Origin: Siphonodentalium dalli
Lineage: Eukaryota > Mollusca > Scaphopoda > Gadilida > Siphonodentaliidae
Reading direction: 5' to 3'
DNA length: 64,000 nucleotides
Assembly (NCBI GenBank): GCA_032622095.1
Contig: CP136063.1
Location: 266,343,426 to 266,407,425 of the forward strand
Part shown: positions 12,332 to 23,600 of the stretch, one piece after another
Numbering within the stretch: the stretch's first letter is position 1
How the letters are laid out: the number at the start of each line of letters is the position of its first letter
Notes under the pieces: generated by a model
Database searches by the model: none
The model's input: only the letters and a program-made list of their open reading frames with translations
What the model was told of the DNA's origin: nothing
Made by a program: the position numbers and the translations under genes

Positions 12332-15300
12332 CATGGGTGGGGGGTCGGGGTGTTTCTAGGTGGTATTTGGGGCGGGCCACCCACCCATGCCGTCAAATCG
12401 GTCGAAATCCTTACCGTTCTCGAAAATGGTCCACACCCCATTTTCACCCCCTCGGGGTGGCACCCCCGGGGGTGATGGGTGGGGGGTCGGGGTGTTTCTA
12501 GGTGGTATTTGGGGCGGGCCACCCACCCATCCGTCAAATCGGTCGAAATCCTTACCGTTCTCGAAAATGGTCCACACCCCATTTTCACCCCCTCGGGGTG
12601 GCACCCCCGGGGGTGATGGGTGGGGGGTCGGGGTGTTTCTAGGTGGTATTTGGGGCGGGCCACCCACCCATGCCGTCAAATCGGTCGAAATCCTTACCGT
12701 TCTCGAAAATGGTCCACACCCCATTTTCACCCCCTCGGGGTGGCACCCCCGGGAGTGATGGGTGGGGGATCGGGGTGTTTCTAGGTGGTATTTGGGGCGG
12801 GCCACCCACCCATGCCGTCAAATCGGTCGAAATCCTTACCGTTCTCGAAAATGGTCCACAACCCATTTTCACCCCCTCGGGGTGGCACCCCCGGGGGTGA
12901 TGGGTGGGGGGTCGGGGTGTTTCTAGGTGGTATTTGGGGCGGGCCACCCACCCATGCCGTCAAATCGGTCGAAATCCTTACCGTTCTCGAAAATGGTCCA
13001 CACCCCATTTTCACCCCCTCGGGGTGGCACCCCCCGGGGGTGATGGGTGGGGGTCGGGGTGTTTCTAGGTGGTATTTGGGGCGGGCCACCCACCCATGCC
13101 GTTAAATCGGTCGAAATCCTTACCGTTCTCGAAAATGGTCCACACCCCATTTTCACCCCCTCGGGGTGGCACCCCCCGGGGGTGATGGGTGGGGGGTCGG
13201 GGTGTTTCTAGGTGGTATTTGGGGCGGGCCACCCACCCATGCCGTCAAATCGGTCGAAATCCTTACCATTCTCGAAAATGGTCCACACCCCATTTTCACT
13301 CCCTCGGGGTGGCACCCCCGGGGGTGATGGGTGGGGGGTCGGGGTGTTTCTAGGTGGTATTTGGGGCGGGCCACCCATCCATGCCGTCAAATCGGTCGAA
13401 ATCCTTGCCGTTCTCGAAAATGGTCCACACCCCATTTTCACCCCCTCGGGGTGGCACCCCCGGGGGTGATGGGTGGGGGGTCGGGGTGTTTCTAGGTGGT
13501 ATTTGGGGCGGGCCACCCACCCATGCCGTCAAATCGGTCGAAATCCTTACCGTTCTCGAAAATGGTCCACACCCCATTTTCACCCCTCGGGGTGGCACCC
13601 CCGGGGGTGATGGGTGGGGGGTCGGGGTGTTTCTAGGTGGTATTTGGGGCGGGCCACCCACCCATGCCGTCAAATCGGTCGAAATCCTTACCGTTCTCAA
13701 AAATGGTCCACACCCCATTTTCACCCCCTCGGGGTGGCACCCCCGGGGGTGATGGGTGGGGGGTCGGGGTGTTTCTAGGTGGTATTTGGGGCGGGCCACC
13801 CACCCATGCCGTCAAATCGGTCGAAATCCTTACCGTTCTTGAAAATGGTCCACACCCCATTTTCACCCCCTCGGGGTGGCACCCCCCGGGGGTGATGGGT
13901 GGGGGGGTCGGGGTGTTTCTAGGTGGTATTTGGGGCGGGCCACCCACCCATGCCGTCAAATCGGTCGAAATCCTTACCGTTCTCGAAAATGGTCCACACC
14001 CCATTTTCACCCCTCGGGGTGGCACCCCCGGGGGTGATGGGTGGGGGGTCGGGGTGTTTCTAGGTGGTATTTGGGGCGGGCCACCCACCCATGCCGTCAA
14101 ATCGGTCGAAATCCTTGCCGTTCTCGAAAATGGTCCACACCCCATTTTTACCCCCTCGGGGTGGCACCCCCGGGGGTGATGGGTGGGGGGGTCGGGGTGT
14201 TTCTAGGTGGTATTTGGGGCGGGCCACCCACCCATGCCGTCAAATCGGTCGAAATCCTTACCGTTCTCGAAAATGGTCCACACCCCATTTTCACCCCCTC
14301 GGGGTGGCACCCCCGGGGGTGATGGGTGGGGGGTCGGGGTGTTTCTAGGTGGTATTAGGGGCGGGCCACCCACCCATGCCGTCAAATCGGTCGAAATCCT
14401 TACCGTTCTCGAAAATGGTCCACACCCAATTTTCACCCCCTCGGGGTGGCACCCCCGGGGGTGATGGGTGGGGGGTCGGGGTGTTTCTAGGTGGTATTTG
14501 GGGCGGGCCACCCACCCATGCCGTCAAATCGGTCGAAATCCTTACCGTTCTCGAAAATTGTCCACACCCCATTTTCACCCCCTCGGGTTGGCACCCCCGG
14601 GGGTGATGGGTGGGGGGTCGGGGTGTTTCTAGGTGGTATTTGGGGCGGGCCACCCACCCATGCCGTCAAATCGGTCGAAATCCTTACCGTTCTCGAAAAT
14701 GGTCCACACCCCATTTTCACCCCCTCGGGGTGGCACCCCCCGGGGGTGATGGGTGGGGGGTCGGGGTGTTTCTAGGTGGTATTTGGGGCGGGCCACCCAC
14801 CCATGCCGTCAAATCGGTCGAAATCCTTACCGTTCTCGAAAATGGTCCACACCCCATTTTCACCCCCCTCGGGGTGGCACCCCCGGGGGTGATGGGTGGG
14901 GGTCGGGGTGTTTCTAGGTGGTATTTGGGGCGGGCCACCCACCCATGCCGTCAAATCGGTCGAAATCCTTACCGTTCTCGAAAATGGTCCACACCCCATT
15001 TTCACCCCCTCGGGGTGGCACCCCCGGGGGTGATGGGTGGGGGTCGGGGTGTTTCTAGGTGGTATTTGGGGCGGGCCACCCACCCATGCCGTCAAATCGG
15101 TCGAAATCCTTACCGTTCTCGAAAATGGTCCACACCCCATTTTCACCCCCTCGGGGTGGCACCCCCCGGGGGTGATGGGTGGGGGTCGGGGTGTTTCTAT
15201 GTGGTATTTGGGGCGGGCGACCCACCCATGCCGTCAAATCGGTCGAAATCCTTACCGTTCTCGAAAATGGTCCATACCCCATTTTCACCCCCTCGGGGTG

Positions 15301-15451
15301 GCACCCCCCCGGGGGTGATGGGTGGGGGGTCGGGTGTTTCTAGGTGGTATTTGGGGCGGGCCACCCAACCATGCCGTCAAATCGGTCGAAAACGACATTT
15401 TTGAAAATAAGGAATAAGGAATAGGGAATAAGTTCCAATTGTCATGTCTGT
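12332..15451 (-). repeat. Right arm: about 21-22 copies of the 142-bp unit, reversed
   Basis: The same 142-bp unit as 2590-5780 in opposite orientation, ending at 15451 in the reverse complement of the left terminus. Its inner edge falls in nearly the same phase of the unit as the left arm's inner edge (just beyond the CTAGAAACAC landmark). The G-rich strand is now the plus strand (GGGGGTGATGGGTGGGG, then TCGGGG). Unit-to-unit changes are mostly in G/C run length; one unit near 12520 lacks two bases. Long frames such as 264 codons at 14610-15404 are repeat artefacts. Confidence 0.95.
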
Positions 15452-15460
15452 GTAATTATA
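15452..15460. other. Right 9-bp target-site duplication of the giant foldback element
   Basis: GTAATTATA immediately follows the terminal inverted repeat, identical to 2581-2589 in sequence and orientation. Confidence 0.72.
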
Positions 15461-15574
15461 TGATAGAGAAATTGCCCGAAATGCACATCTCGGCATTTCC
15501 ACAAGGGCGCGCTTCCTGTCAAGTCTGTGAGATGCTTATATATTGTTATGTCTGTTCTGGCGGGGGTCATGTTT

Positions 15575-15634
15575 GTATTCCGAAGGTTCGCTATTCCGAA
15601 GGTTCTCTATTCCGAAGGCTCGCTATTCCGAGGG
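15575..15634 (-). repeat. 17-bp minisatellite, short locus
   Basis: Three to four units of CGCTATTCCGAAGGTTC, the reverse complement of units at 38921-39039 and 39456-39530. The sequence just before it (GGGGGTCATG) also mirrors the sequence after the other loci (CATGCCCCCC), so this is a fragment of the same dispersed repeat. The following ~120 bp share CGAAAACAAAAC with those loci. Confidence 0.65.
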
Positions 15635-15907
15635 TGTTTTTATTTCTACTACAAACGAGGACCTTTCTTCCTCGACTGTCTGCGTTACAAACATGCGCCA
15701 TCTTAGTATGGACGTACATGTATAGTGTTTATGACCCGTTTGTGGGCTGACTTAAATATGTATTAAGAAATAACGCCATACGCGATGACATTGATCATAT
15801 TATGGGAACCCACGAAAACAAAACATTGAACGACCCCCAAGACCGAGTAGGAAGTGGAGGATTTTGGAGGCAAGAATACGCCAACTAAAGGACGATTATA
15901 ACGGGGG

Positions 15908-16080
15908 CTTTATAACATAACTCTTCCTTTATAACATAACTCTTCCTTTATAACATAACTCTTCCTTTATAACATAACTCTTCCTTTATTACATAACTCT
16001 TCCTTTATAACACAACTCTTCCTTTATAACATAACTCTTCCTTTATAACATAACTCTTCCTTTATAACATAACTCTTCCT
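15908..16080. repeat. 19-bp minisatellite
   Basis: About nine near-identical copies of CTTTATAACATAACTCTTC. Differences are limited to one or two substitutions, which suggests recent expansion. Confidence 0.95.
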
Positions 16081-16213
16081 TGCGGTTTGGTTTGTCAGTA
16101 CGCTTCGTGGGTGTCGGTGGTTTTATGTGCAGTGGTGTTGTTTCTCGTTGAAAGTAACCCTCTGCGAGTGTGTGCTCATTCCTTCATCCGTAGAACCGAA
16201 ATCGTCGTGATAA

Positions 16214-16642
16214 TATAGACATACCTCCTTGTTCTTATACCAATAAGAAATATGGCATAAACAGTGTGTTATTGTCAACTGTTTTTCCTTTGTTATGTAA
16301 ACAAAAGCAACAAAAAAACGATACAGAACCTGGCTTTTGTTTAGATCCGGATATGGTAAACGTAAAGAGCGTTATTTGTTACTGTTTTCCTGATATGGAA
16401 ATAATAAAGAGCGTTTATATCATTTGTGTGTGATTAACTGTGTTATGTAAACAGAAGCAAAACTTCTGTAACACGGGCAGGTTTTTGTTTACGTATAAAC
16501 ACCATCGTACATCTTGACGACAATATACTATTTACGCGCTGATTATGTTTGGCATATGAGCAAAACTATATATATTTTATTATTCCTTCTGTTGATGGCG
16601 ATTTGAACAAATATGAATATTTCTGCAACGAACGCCGCCCGT
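16214..16642 (+). mobile_element. MITE family A copy 2, left end missing
   Basis: Matches family A from about 80 bp inside its left end through the right terminus AACGAACGCCGCCCGT. The left inverted terminus and TTAA are absent. It carries the same internal landmarks as the copies at 998-1523 and 35402-36494 and lies in the same orientation. Confidence 0.7.
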
Positions 16643-16966
16643 CATTGTGAGCTTATTTCGATCATTAAAATAAGCCTGTTATATATGTGCTTATTTTCAC
16701 GTGAACAAGCTGCTATGACAATCATATCCTTCGTCGCCGTCAAACACGAGCATCTTGTGAAACACAAATCCCTGAGCTATAATTATGACGTGATAACATA
16801 ATTGAGTACCAAATAATCAGACACACAGAACCATATCACGTGATACTAATGCGAGTGGCAAGAGGTTTGAATAGCATGCACTATTTTCTAACAAACGGAT
16901 TTGTATGGTCGTCAATTCTTCGCAACGGTTTTTTGGTCCGTCCGCAAAATTTACGAGTAATCTATA

Positions 16967-17412
16967 GATCATTCCATGAATCTCTACTCTGGCTACTCGT
17001 AGAGATCATATTCCACCAGTACATTTCTTCGTGATTAATCTGTTCCATAATAGTGTACTTCACTATATGTGAAGGTCCCAACTCGAAATTGCATGTTTCT
17101 GTTACTTTTGAGAGCCGATATCGCAATAAACTTTCAACTAATTACCCAGGAAAAATTCCATAATTGTAAGAAACGCAAGCAAAATTGCTCACAAAGTCAC
17201 TTAAATCGTGCAATTTCGAGTTGGGACATTCACCTACAGTGAAGTAAATTATTAAGAAAGAGATAATAACACATAAATATATTTCCTTTTTTATTTTTTC
17301 GATTTTATAAGGTCCCCTGTCAAAACGTCAAAAAGTTCCCAGGTTTCGTATATATACTGGTGGAATATAATCTCTACGAGCGTTAGCCAGAGTAGAGATT
17401 CATGGAATGATC
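16967..17412. mobile_element. Foldback element
   Basis: Outer arms GATCATTCCATGAATCTCTA (16967) pair with the complement ending at 17412. Inner arms near 17056-17105 (CCCAACTCGAAATTGCA) pair with 17207-17250. The total is about 446 bp with arms of 130-150 bp containing small indels. It is non-coding. No clear target duplication is seen. Confidence 0.65.
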
Positions 17413-17951
17413 TGCGACTATTATATTATAGCTAGTCGTAATTCCTATCATGTAGTAGTACGGTTTGCGAATTAAAGGTGTCTAATAGCGGTGAAACGAC
17501 GACAAAAACATATATAAACCAAAGCAGCCAATATTATGGAAGTGTTCAAGAGCGCACAAATTGGATGTCTTTGCCATCTAATATATCGACCAACGTCACT
17601 CGCTGGAGACAAAGAACATTTGATATATCTGAAACATTTTTAGAGAAAAAAAGGAATCGATCGAGTTCTTTACAGGAAATGTCAAATAAATGATTCGATT
17701 TTAACGACCATTGACACAACCGCGAAACTTCATTGCTAATCAATGTTAGATCAGCGGAGCAGAATTACATAGATCGCGGCTCAACAAGTTTCATTTACCG
17801 CGAGATGTAACCCATTAAACCAATTTTAGTTCATATTACTTCCCGGCCCATGCGTTCATACAATATTCATCGTTTTGTCCACGATGTTCATGATCTTATC
17901 ATCCTATTTTGCGTGAGCCGACTTTTCGAGTATCACTGACTCACTGTCCGC

Positions 17952-18372
17952 ATAAGGTACGTTCATACACTGGCAAGTTTGCACGATATGATTTGCAGGC
18001 ATTTTGCCGTAGAAAACGATATGGTGCCAGAATATGAACGGAAACAACTATATAAGATGCATCTGTACCACAGCTAACTACGTGCGAAGTAAATTCTCTG
18101 TAGTTCCACCTGTAGCGATGCTACCGGAATTTGCCTGGAAATAGCATGCAAATATCTCGCAAGAATAAATCATACAGGTATTTGAAGGCAAATTACAGTA
18201 GCACCGTTACAAGTGGAACTACATCAATTTTTCTTCTGATGTCATTAGCTTTGGTAAAGATGCATGTTATGTGCAAGTTTCCGTTCATATTCTGATACCA
18301 TGTGGTTTTCTATGACGAAATGCCCACAAAAACATACCGTGCAAACTTGCCAGCGTATGAACGTACCCTTAA
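17952..18372. mobile_element. TTAA-type MITE with GGGTACGTTCATAC termini
   Basis: The right end is CGTACCC followed by TTAA (18369-18372). The left end is ATAA then GGTACGTTCATACACTGG, i.e. the same terminus with one substitution in the TTAA and one missing G. Arms of about 110 bp pair imperfectly (AAACTTGCCAG, then CGTATGAACGTACCC on the right). A second inner inverted pair (TAGTTCCACCTGTA against TACAAGTGGAACTA) lies further in. No coding capacity. Confidence 0.68.
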
Positions 18373-19497
18373 GGATAAGTTAACCAATAATTCACTGATC
18401 GTTCCCAATGTTAAACTTTAAAGATTAAAGGCTCACATAATTTTATCATAATTTGTGCAATTCTGACACCAAGCGCCTGGACTACAGACCACGCGGAAAG
18501 GATTCTCACGCATTGTTATAAAACTGCCCGTCTCTTTAACGGTGTCATATTTAGGAATCAGGGAGCTAAATGTGTTCTAGAGTCGGGGAGCGAGTACACC
18601 GTGGAACCCTAAAGGTGAAGGTAACTGAAGAATGACCTTCACCTGATACATGCGACACGTTATTAAAGGATGACATCGCGTTTATTTGATTTGTACATAA
18701 TATCTAAATAATTTAAACTGGTGAATGAATGGGGGAACGGATTTTTGTGAGCGGGAAATGTATTTAACTAGCTGTTGTAGATCTGGGTTTTTCCAGATCA
18801 AATTTGGCTGTGAGATAGCCCTGTCGTACACTTGGGGATTTATTTTAAAAAGTAAACACATGACCTATGATTTTTCTTGCATTTTCGTGATCAACTGGTG
18901 TCAATCTAGCTGGGTAAACATTACTGGTATGGCCTGCAGGCTTCAATTCAGCGAATTTGGCCGAAACGTTAACACTGTCGCCTATGGGAAACCATTTAGT
19001 TCCGTGATTCCTATACCGCGCAACATCGCTGCCAACCTTGGACCGTTAAACGTACGGTCAGGCCATAGCATGTTCCTTGGTACAAAATAAGTAACTGGCA
19101 AACTGTAACCAGTAATAATAAGACCGTTGTGTGTTTACGGTTCAACACCGTTTAATTAATATCAAGACCTATAACGGTCAGACGACTCAGATGAATTGTA
19201 TTTTTGATGGGTCACCACCATTTGTTTGCTCTTAATTTTCTATTTTACCGTAGAATTAGCCCGTGGTGACAACATGATTTCCAGATAGGCATTACGATTC
19301 ATATGTTTTAGAGTGGTCGAAATTAGTATTATTCGTAAATGAAAAGTACATCTTAGTTCTTCTATTACGGTCACAGTTTTGATTAAATTTAAATCCTCAA
19401 TGCATAATATGACAGACAAAACTTATGAAACTTTGAAATTTGAAGAGGATCAAACTTGTTATCTTAATTTAATCCAGAAAGACTGTGATGTGTTCAC
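18373..19497. other. No gene supported
   Basis: A 121-codon frame at 18725-19090 (+) shows no recognisable domain. The stretch TTAACACTGTCGCCTATGG near 18969 recurs near 50597, so at least part of this is dispersed repeat. I see nothing else. Confidence 0.4.
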
Positions 19498-20530
19498 CTT
19501 TCACTGACTAAACGCGTTTGCTTCTAAGAGTACATGTAGTCGAATGCTTTCACTGACTATACACGTTTGTTTCTAAGAGTACATGTAGTCGAATGCTTTC
19601 ACTGACTATACGCGTTTCTAAGAGTACATGTAGTCGAATGCTTTCACTAACTATACACGTTTGTTTCTAAGAGTACATGTAGTCGAATGATTTCACTGAC
19701 TATATATACGCGTTTCTAAAAGTACATGTAGTCGAATGCTTTCACTAACTATACACGTTTGTTTCTAAGAGTACATGTAGTCGAATGATTTCACTGACTA
19801 TATATACGCGTTTCTAAGAGTACATGTAGTCGAATGCTTTCACTAACTATACACGTTTGTTTCTAAGAGTACATGTAGTCGAATGCTTTCACTAACTATA
19901 CACGTTTGTTTCTAAGAGTACATGTAGTCGAATGCTTTCACTGACTATACGCGTTTCTAAGAGTACGATATATAGTTTAGTGACATAAAACGTCCACACG
20001 AGACCGATGTCAAAATAACAAATATATATAACAATGATTCAACATAATACATGTAGTCGAATACTTTCACTGACTACACGCGTTTGTTTCTAAGAGTACA
20101 TGTAGTCGAATGCTTTCACTAACTATACACGTTTGTTTCTAAGAATACATGTAGTGGAATGCTTTCACTAACTATACACGTTTGTTTCTAAGAGTACATG
20201 TAGTCGAATGATTTCACTGACTATACGCGTTTCTAAGAGTACATGTAGTCGAATGCTTTCACTAACTATACACGTTTCTAAGAGTACAGATATATAGTTT
20301 AGTGACATAAAATGTCCACACGAGACCGATGTCAAAATAACAAATATATACAACAATGATTCAACATAATACATGTAGTCGAATGCTTTCACTGACTACA
20401 CGCGTTTCTATAAGAGTACATGTAGACGAATGCTTTCACTGACTATACGCGTTTGTTTCTAAGAGTACATGTAGTCGAATGCTTTCACACACAATACGCG
20501 TTTGTTTCTAAGAGTAAATGTAATCGAATT
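19498..20530. repeat. 45/49-bp minisatellite with a 320-bp higher-order unit
   Basis: Units contain TTTCACTGACTATACGCGTT, an optional TGTT, then TCTAAGAGTACATGTAGTCG. They are therefore 49 or 45 bp long. Near 19966-20050 and 20286-20371 the array is interrupted by the same ~85-bp insert (starting GATATATAGTTTAGTGACAT). This shows a 320-bp block was duplicated after the insert entered. Confidence 0.9.
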
Positions 20531-20636
20531 GTCCACTCTGGTTGTTGGGATCGATGACCAGAGACAAAAAAAAAGCGAATGCCAGAACACTATGTGGATT
20601 TAGTTATACGGGGTCGGATAATATATTTTCAACGAG
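20531..20636. other. Short unique segment between two arrays
   Basis: About 100 bp of non-repetitive sequence separates the 45/49-bp array from the 26-bp satellite. No feature is seen. Confidence 0.5.
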
Positions 20637-23600
20637 CATCTTAGGGCGGCTGTTTCATGTATCCATCTTAGGGCGCTGTTTCATGTATCCATCTTAGGGC
20701 GCTAGTTCATGTATCCATCTTAGGGCGCTGTTTCATGTATCCATCTTAGGGCGCTGTTTCATGTATCACATCTTAGGGCGCTGTTTCATGAACCCATCTT
20801 AGGTCGCTGTTTCATGTACCCATCTTAGGGCGCTGTTTCATGTATCCATCTTAGGGCGCTGTTTCATGTACCCAATCTTAGGGCGCTGTTTCATGTACCC
20901 ATCTTAGGGCGCTGTTTCATGTACCCATCTTAGGGCGCTGTTTCATGTACCCATCTTAGGGCGCTGTTTCATGTACCCATCTTAGGGCGCTGGTTCATGT
21001 ACCCATCTTAGGGCGCTGTTTCATGTACCCCTCTTAGGTCGCTGTTTTCATGTACCCATCTTAGGCGCTGTTTCATGTACCCATCTTAGGGCGCTGTTTC
21101 ATGTACCCATTTTAGGGCGCTGGTTTCGTTGTACCCATCTTAGGGCGCTGTTTCTTGTACCCATCTTAGGGCGCTGTTTCATGTACCCATCTTAGGGCGC
21201 TGTTTCATGTACCCATCTTAGGGCGCTGTTTCATGTACCCATCTTAGGGCGCTGGTTCATGTACCCATCTTAGGGCGTTGGTTCATGTACCCATCTTAGG
21301 GAGCTGTTTCATGTACCCATCTTAGGCGCTGTTTCATGTACCCATCTTAGGGCGTTGTTTCATGTACCCATCTTAGGGCGCTGTTTCATGTACCCATCTT
21401 AGGGCGCTGTTTCATGTACCCATCTTAGGGCGCTGTTTCATGTATCCATCTTAGGGCGCTGTTTCATGTACCCATCTTAGGGCGCTGTTTCATGTACCCG
21501 TCTTAGGTCGCTGTTTCATGTACCCATCTTAGGGCGCTGTTTCATGTACCCATCTTAGGGCGCTGTTTCATGTACCCATATTAGGGCGCTGTTTCATGTA
21601 CCCATCTTAGGGCGCTGTTTCATGTACCCATCTTAGGGCGCTGTTTCATGTACCCATCTTAGGGCGCTGTTTCATGAACCCATCTTAGGGCGCTGTTTCA
21701 TGAACCCATCTGAGGGCGCTGTTTCATGTACCCATCTTAGGGAGCTGTTTCATGTACCCATCTTAGGGCGCTGTTTCATGTACCCATCTTAGGGCGCTGT
21801 TTCATGTACCAATCTTAGGGCGCTGTTTCATGTACCCATCTTAGGGCGCTGTTTCATGTACCCATCTTAGGGTGCTGTTTCATGTACCCATCTTAGGGCT
21901 CTGTTTCATGTACCCATCTTAGGGCGCTGTTTCATGAACCCATCTTAGGGCGCTGTTTCATGTACCCATCTTAGGGCGCTGTTTCGTGTACCCATCTTAG
22001 GGCGCTGTTTCATGTACCCATCTTAGGTCGCTGTTTCATGAACCCATCTTAGGTCGCTGTTTCATGTACCCATCTTAGGGCGCTGTTTCATGTACCCATC
22101 TTAGGGCGCTGTTTCATGAACCCATCTTAGGTCGCTGTTTCATGTACCCATCTTAGGGCGCTGTTTCGTGTACCCATCTTAGGGCGCTGTTTCATGTACC
22201 CATCTTAGGGCGCTGTTTCATGTACCCATCTTAGGGCGCTGTTTCGTGTACCCATCTTAGGGCGCTGTTTCATGTACCCATCTTAGGGCGCTGTTTCATG
22301 TACCCATCTTAGGGCGCTGTTTCATGTACCCATCTTAGGGCTCTGTTTCATGTACCCATCTTAGGGCGCTGGTTCATGTACCCATCTTAGGGCGCTGGTT
22401 CATGTACCCATCTTAGGGAGCTGTTTCATGTACCCATCTTAGGGCGCTGTTTCGTGTACCCATCTTAGGGCGTTGTTTCATGTACCAATCTTAGGGCGCT
22501 GTTTCATGTACCCATCTTAGGGCGCTGTTTCATGTACCCATCTTAGGGCGCTGTTTCATGTATCCATATTAGGGCGCTGTTTCATGTACCCATCTTAGGG
22601 CGCTGTTTCATGTACCCATCTTAGGGCGCTGTTTCATGTACCCATCTTAGGGCGCTGTTTCATGTACCCATATTAGAGCGCTGTTTCATGTACCCATATT
22701 AGGGCGCTGTTTCATGTACCCATCTTAGGGCGCTGTTTCGTGTACCCATCTTAGGGCGCTGTTTCATGTACCCATCTTAGGGCACTGTTTCATGTACCCA
22801 TCTTAGGGCACTGTTTCATGAACCCATCTTAGGTCGCTGCTTCAAGTACCCATCTTAGGGCGCTGTGTCATGTACCCATCTTAGGACGCTGGTTCATGTA
22901 CCCATCTTAGGGCGCTGTTTCATGTACCCATCTTAGGGCACTGTTTCATGAACCCATCTTAGGGCGCTGTTTCATGTACCCATCTTAGGGCGCTGGTTCA
23001 TGTACCCATCTTAGGGCGCTGTTTCATGAACCCATCTTAGGGCGCTGTTTCATGAACCCATCTTAGGGCGCTGTTTCATGTACCCATCTTAGGGCGCTGT
23101 TTCATGTACCCATCTTAGGGCGCTGGTTCATGTACCCATCTTAGGGCGCTGTTTCATGAACCCATCTTAGGGCGCTGTTTCATGAACCCATCTTAGGGCG
23201 CTGTTTCATGTACCCATCTTAGGGCGCTGTTTCATGTACCAATCTTAGGGCGCTGTTTCATGTACCCATCTTAGGGCGCTGTTTCATGTACCCATCTTAG
23301 GGCGCTGTTTCATGTACCCATCTTAGGGCTCTGTTTCATGTACCCATCTTAGGGCGCTGTTTCATGAACCCATCTTAGGGCGCTGTTTCATGTACCCATC
23401 TTAGGGCGCTGTTTCATGTACCCATCTTAGGGCGCTGGTTCATGTACCCATCTTAGGGCGCTGGTTCATGTACCCATCTTAGGGCGCTGTTTCATGAACC
23501 CATCTTAGGGCGCTGTTTCGTGTACCCATCTTAGGGCGCTGTTTCGTGTACCCATCTTAGGGCGCTGTTTCATGAACCCATCTTAGGTCGCTGTTTCATG

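Larger units (their letters stand above)
2581..15460. mobile_element. Giant foldback-type DNA transposon, 12.9 kb, with 9-bp target duplication
   Basis: The element runs from 2590 to 15451. The outermost ~90 bp at 2590 (starting ACAGACATGACAATTGGAAC) are identical to the reverse complement of the sequence ending at 15451. Both run straight into 142-bp tandem arrays in opposite orientation, so each inverted arm is about 3.1-3.2 kb. The direct repeat GTAATTATA sits immediately outside both ends (2581-2589, 15452-15460), as expected for a 9-bp target duplication. Long inverted repeats built of tandem units plus a 9-bp duplication are the hallmarks of Drosophila Foldback elements (Mutator-like superfamily). 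The terminal sequence here is not one I recognise. No transposase is visible in the 6.5-kb interior, so it is probably non-autonomous. An alternative is recombination between two unrelated arrays, but the flanking 9-bp repeat argues against that. Confidence 0.75.

Noticed and set aside
18725-19090. 121-codon frame as a gene
   Set aside because: No recognisable family, and part of the sequence recurs near 50597 as dispersed repeat.
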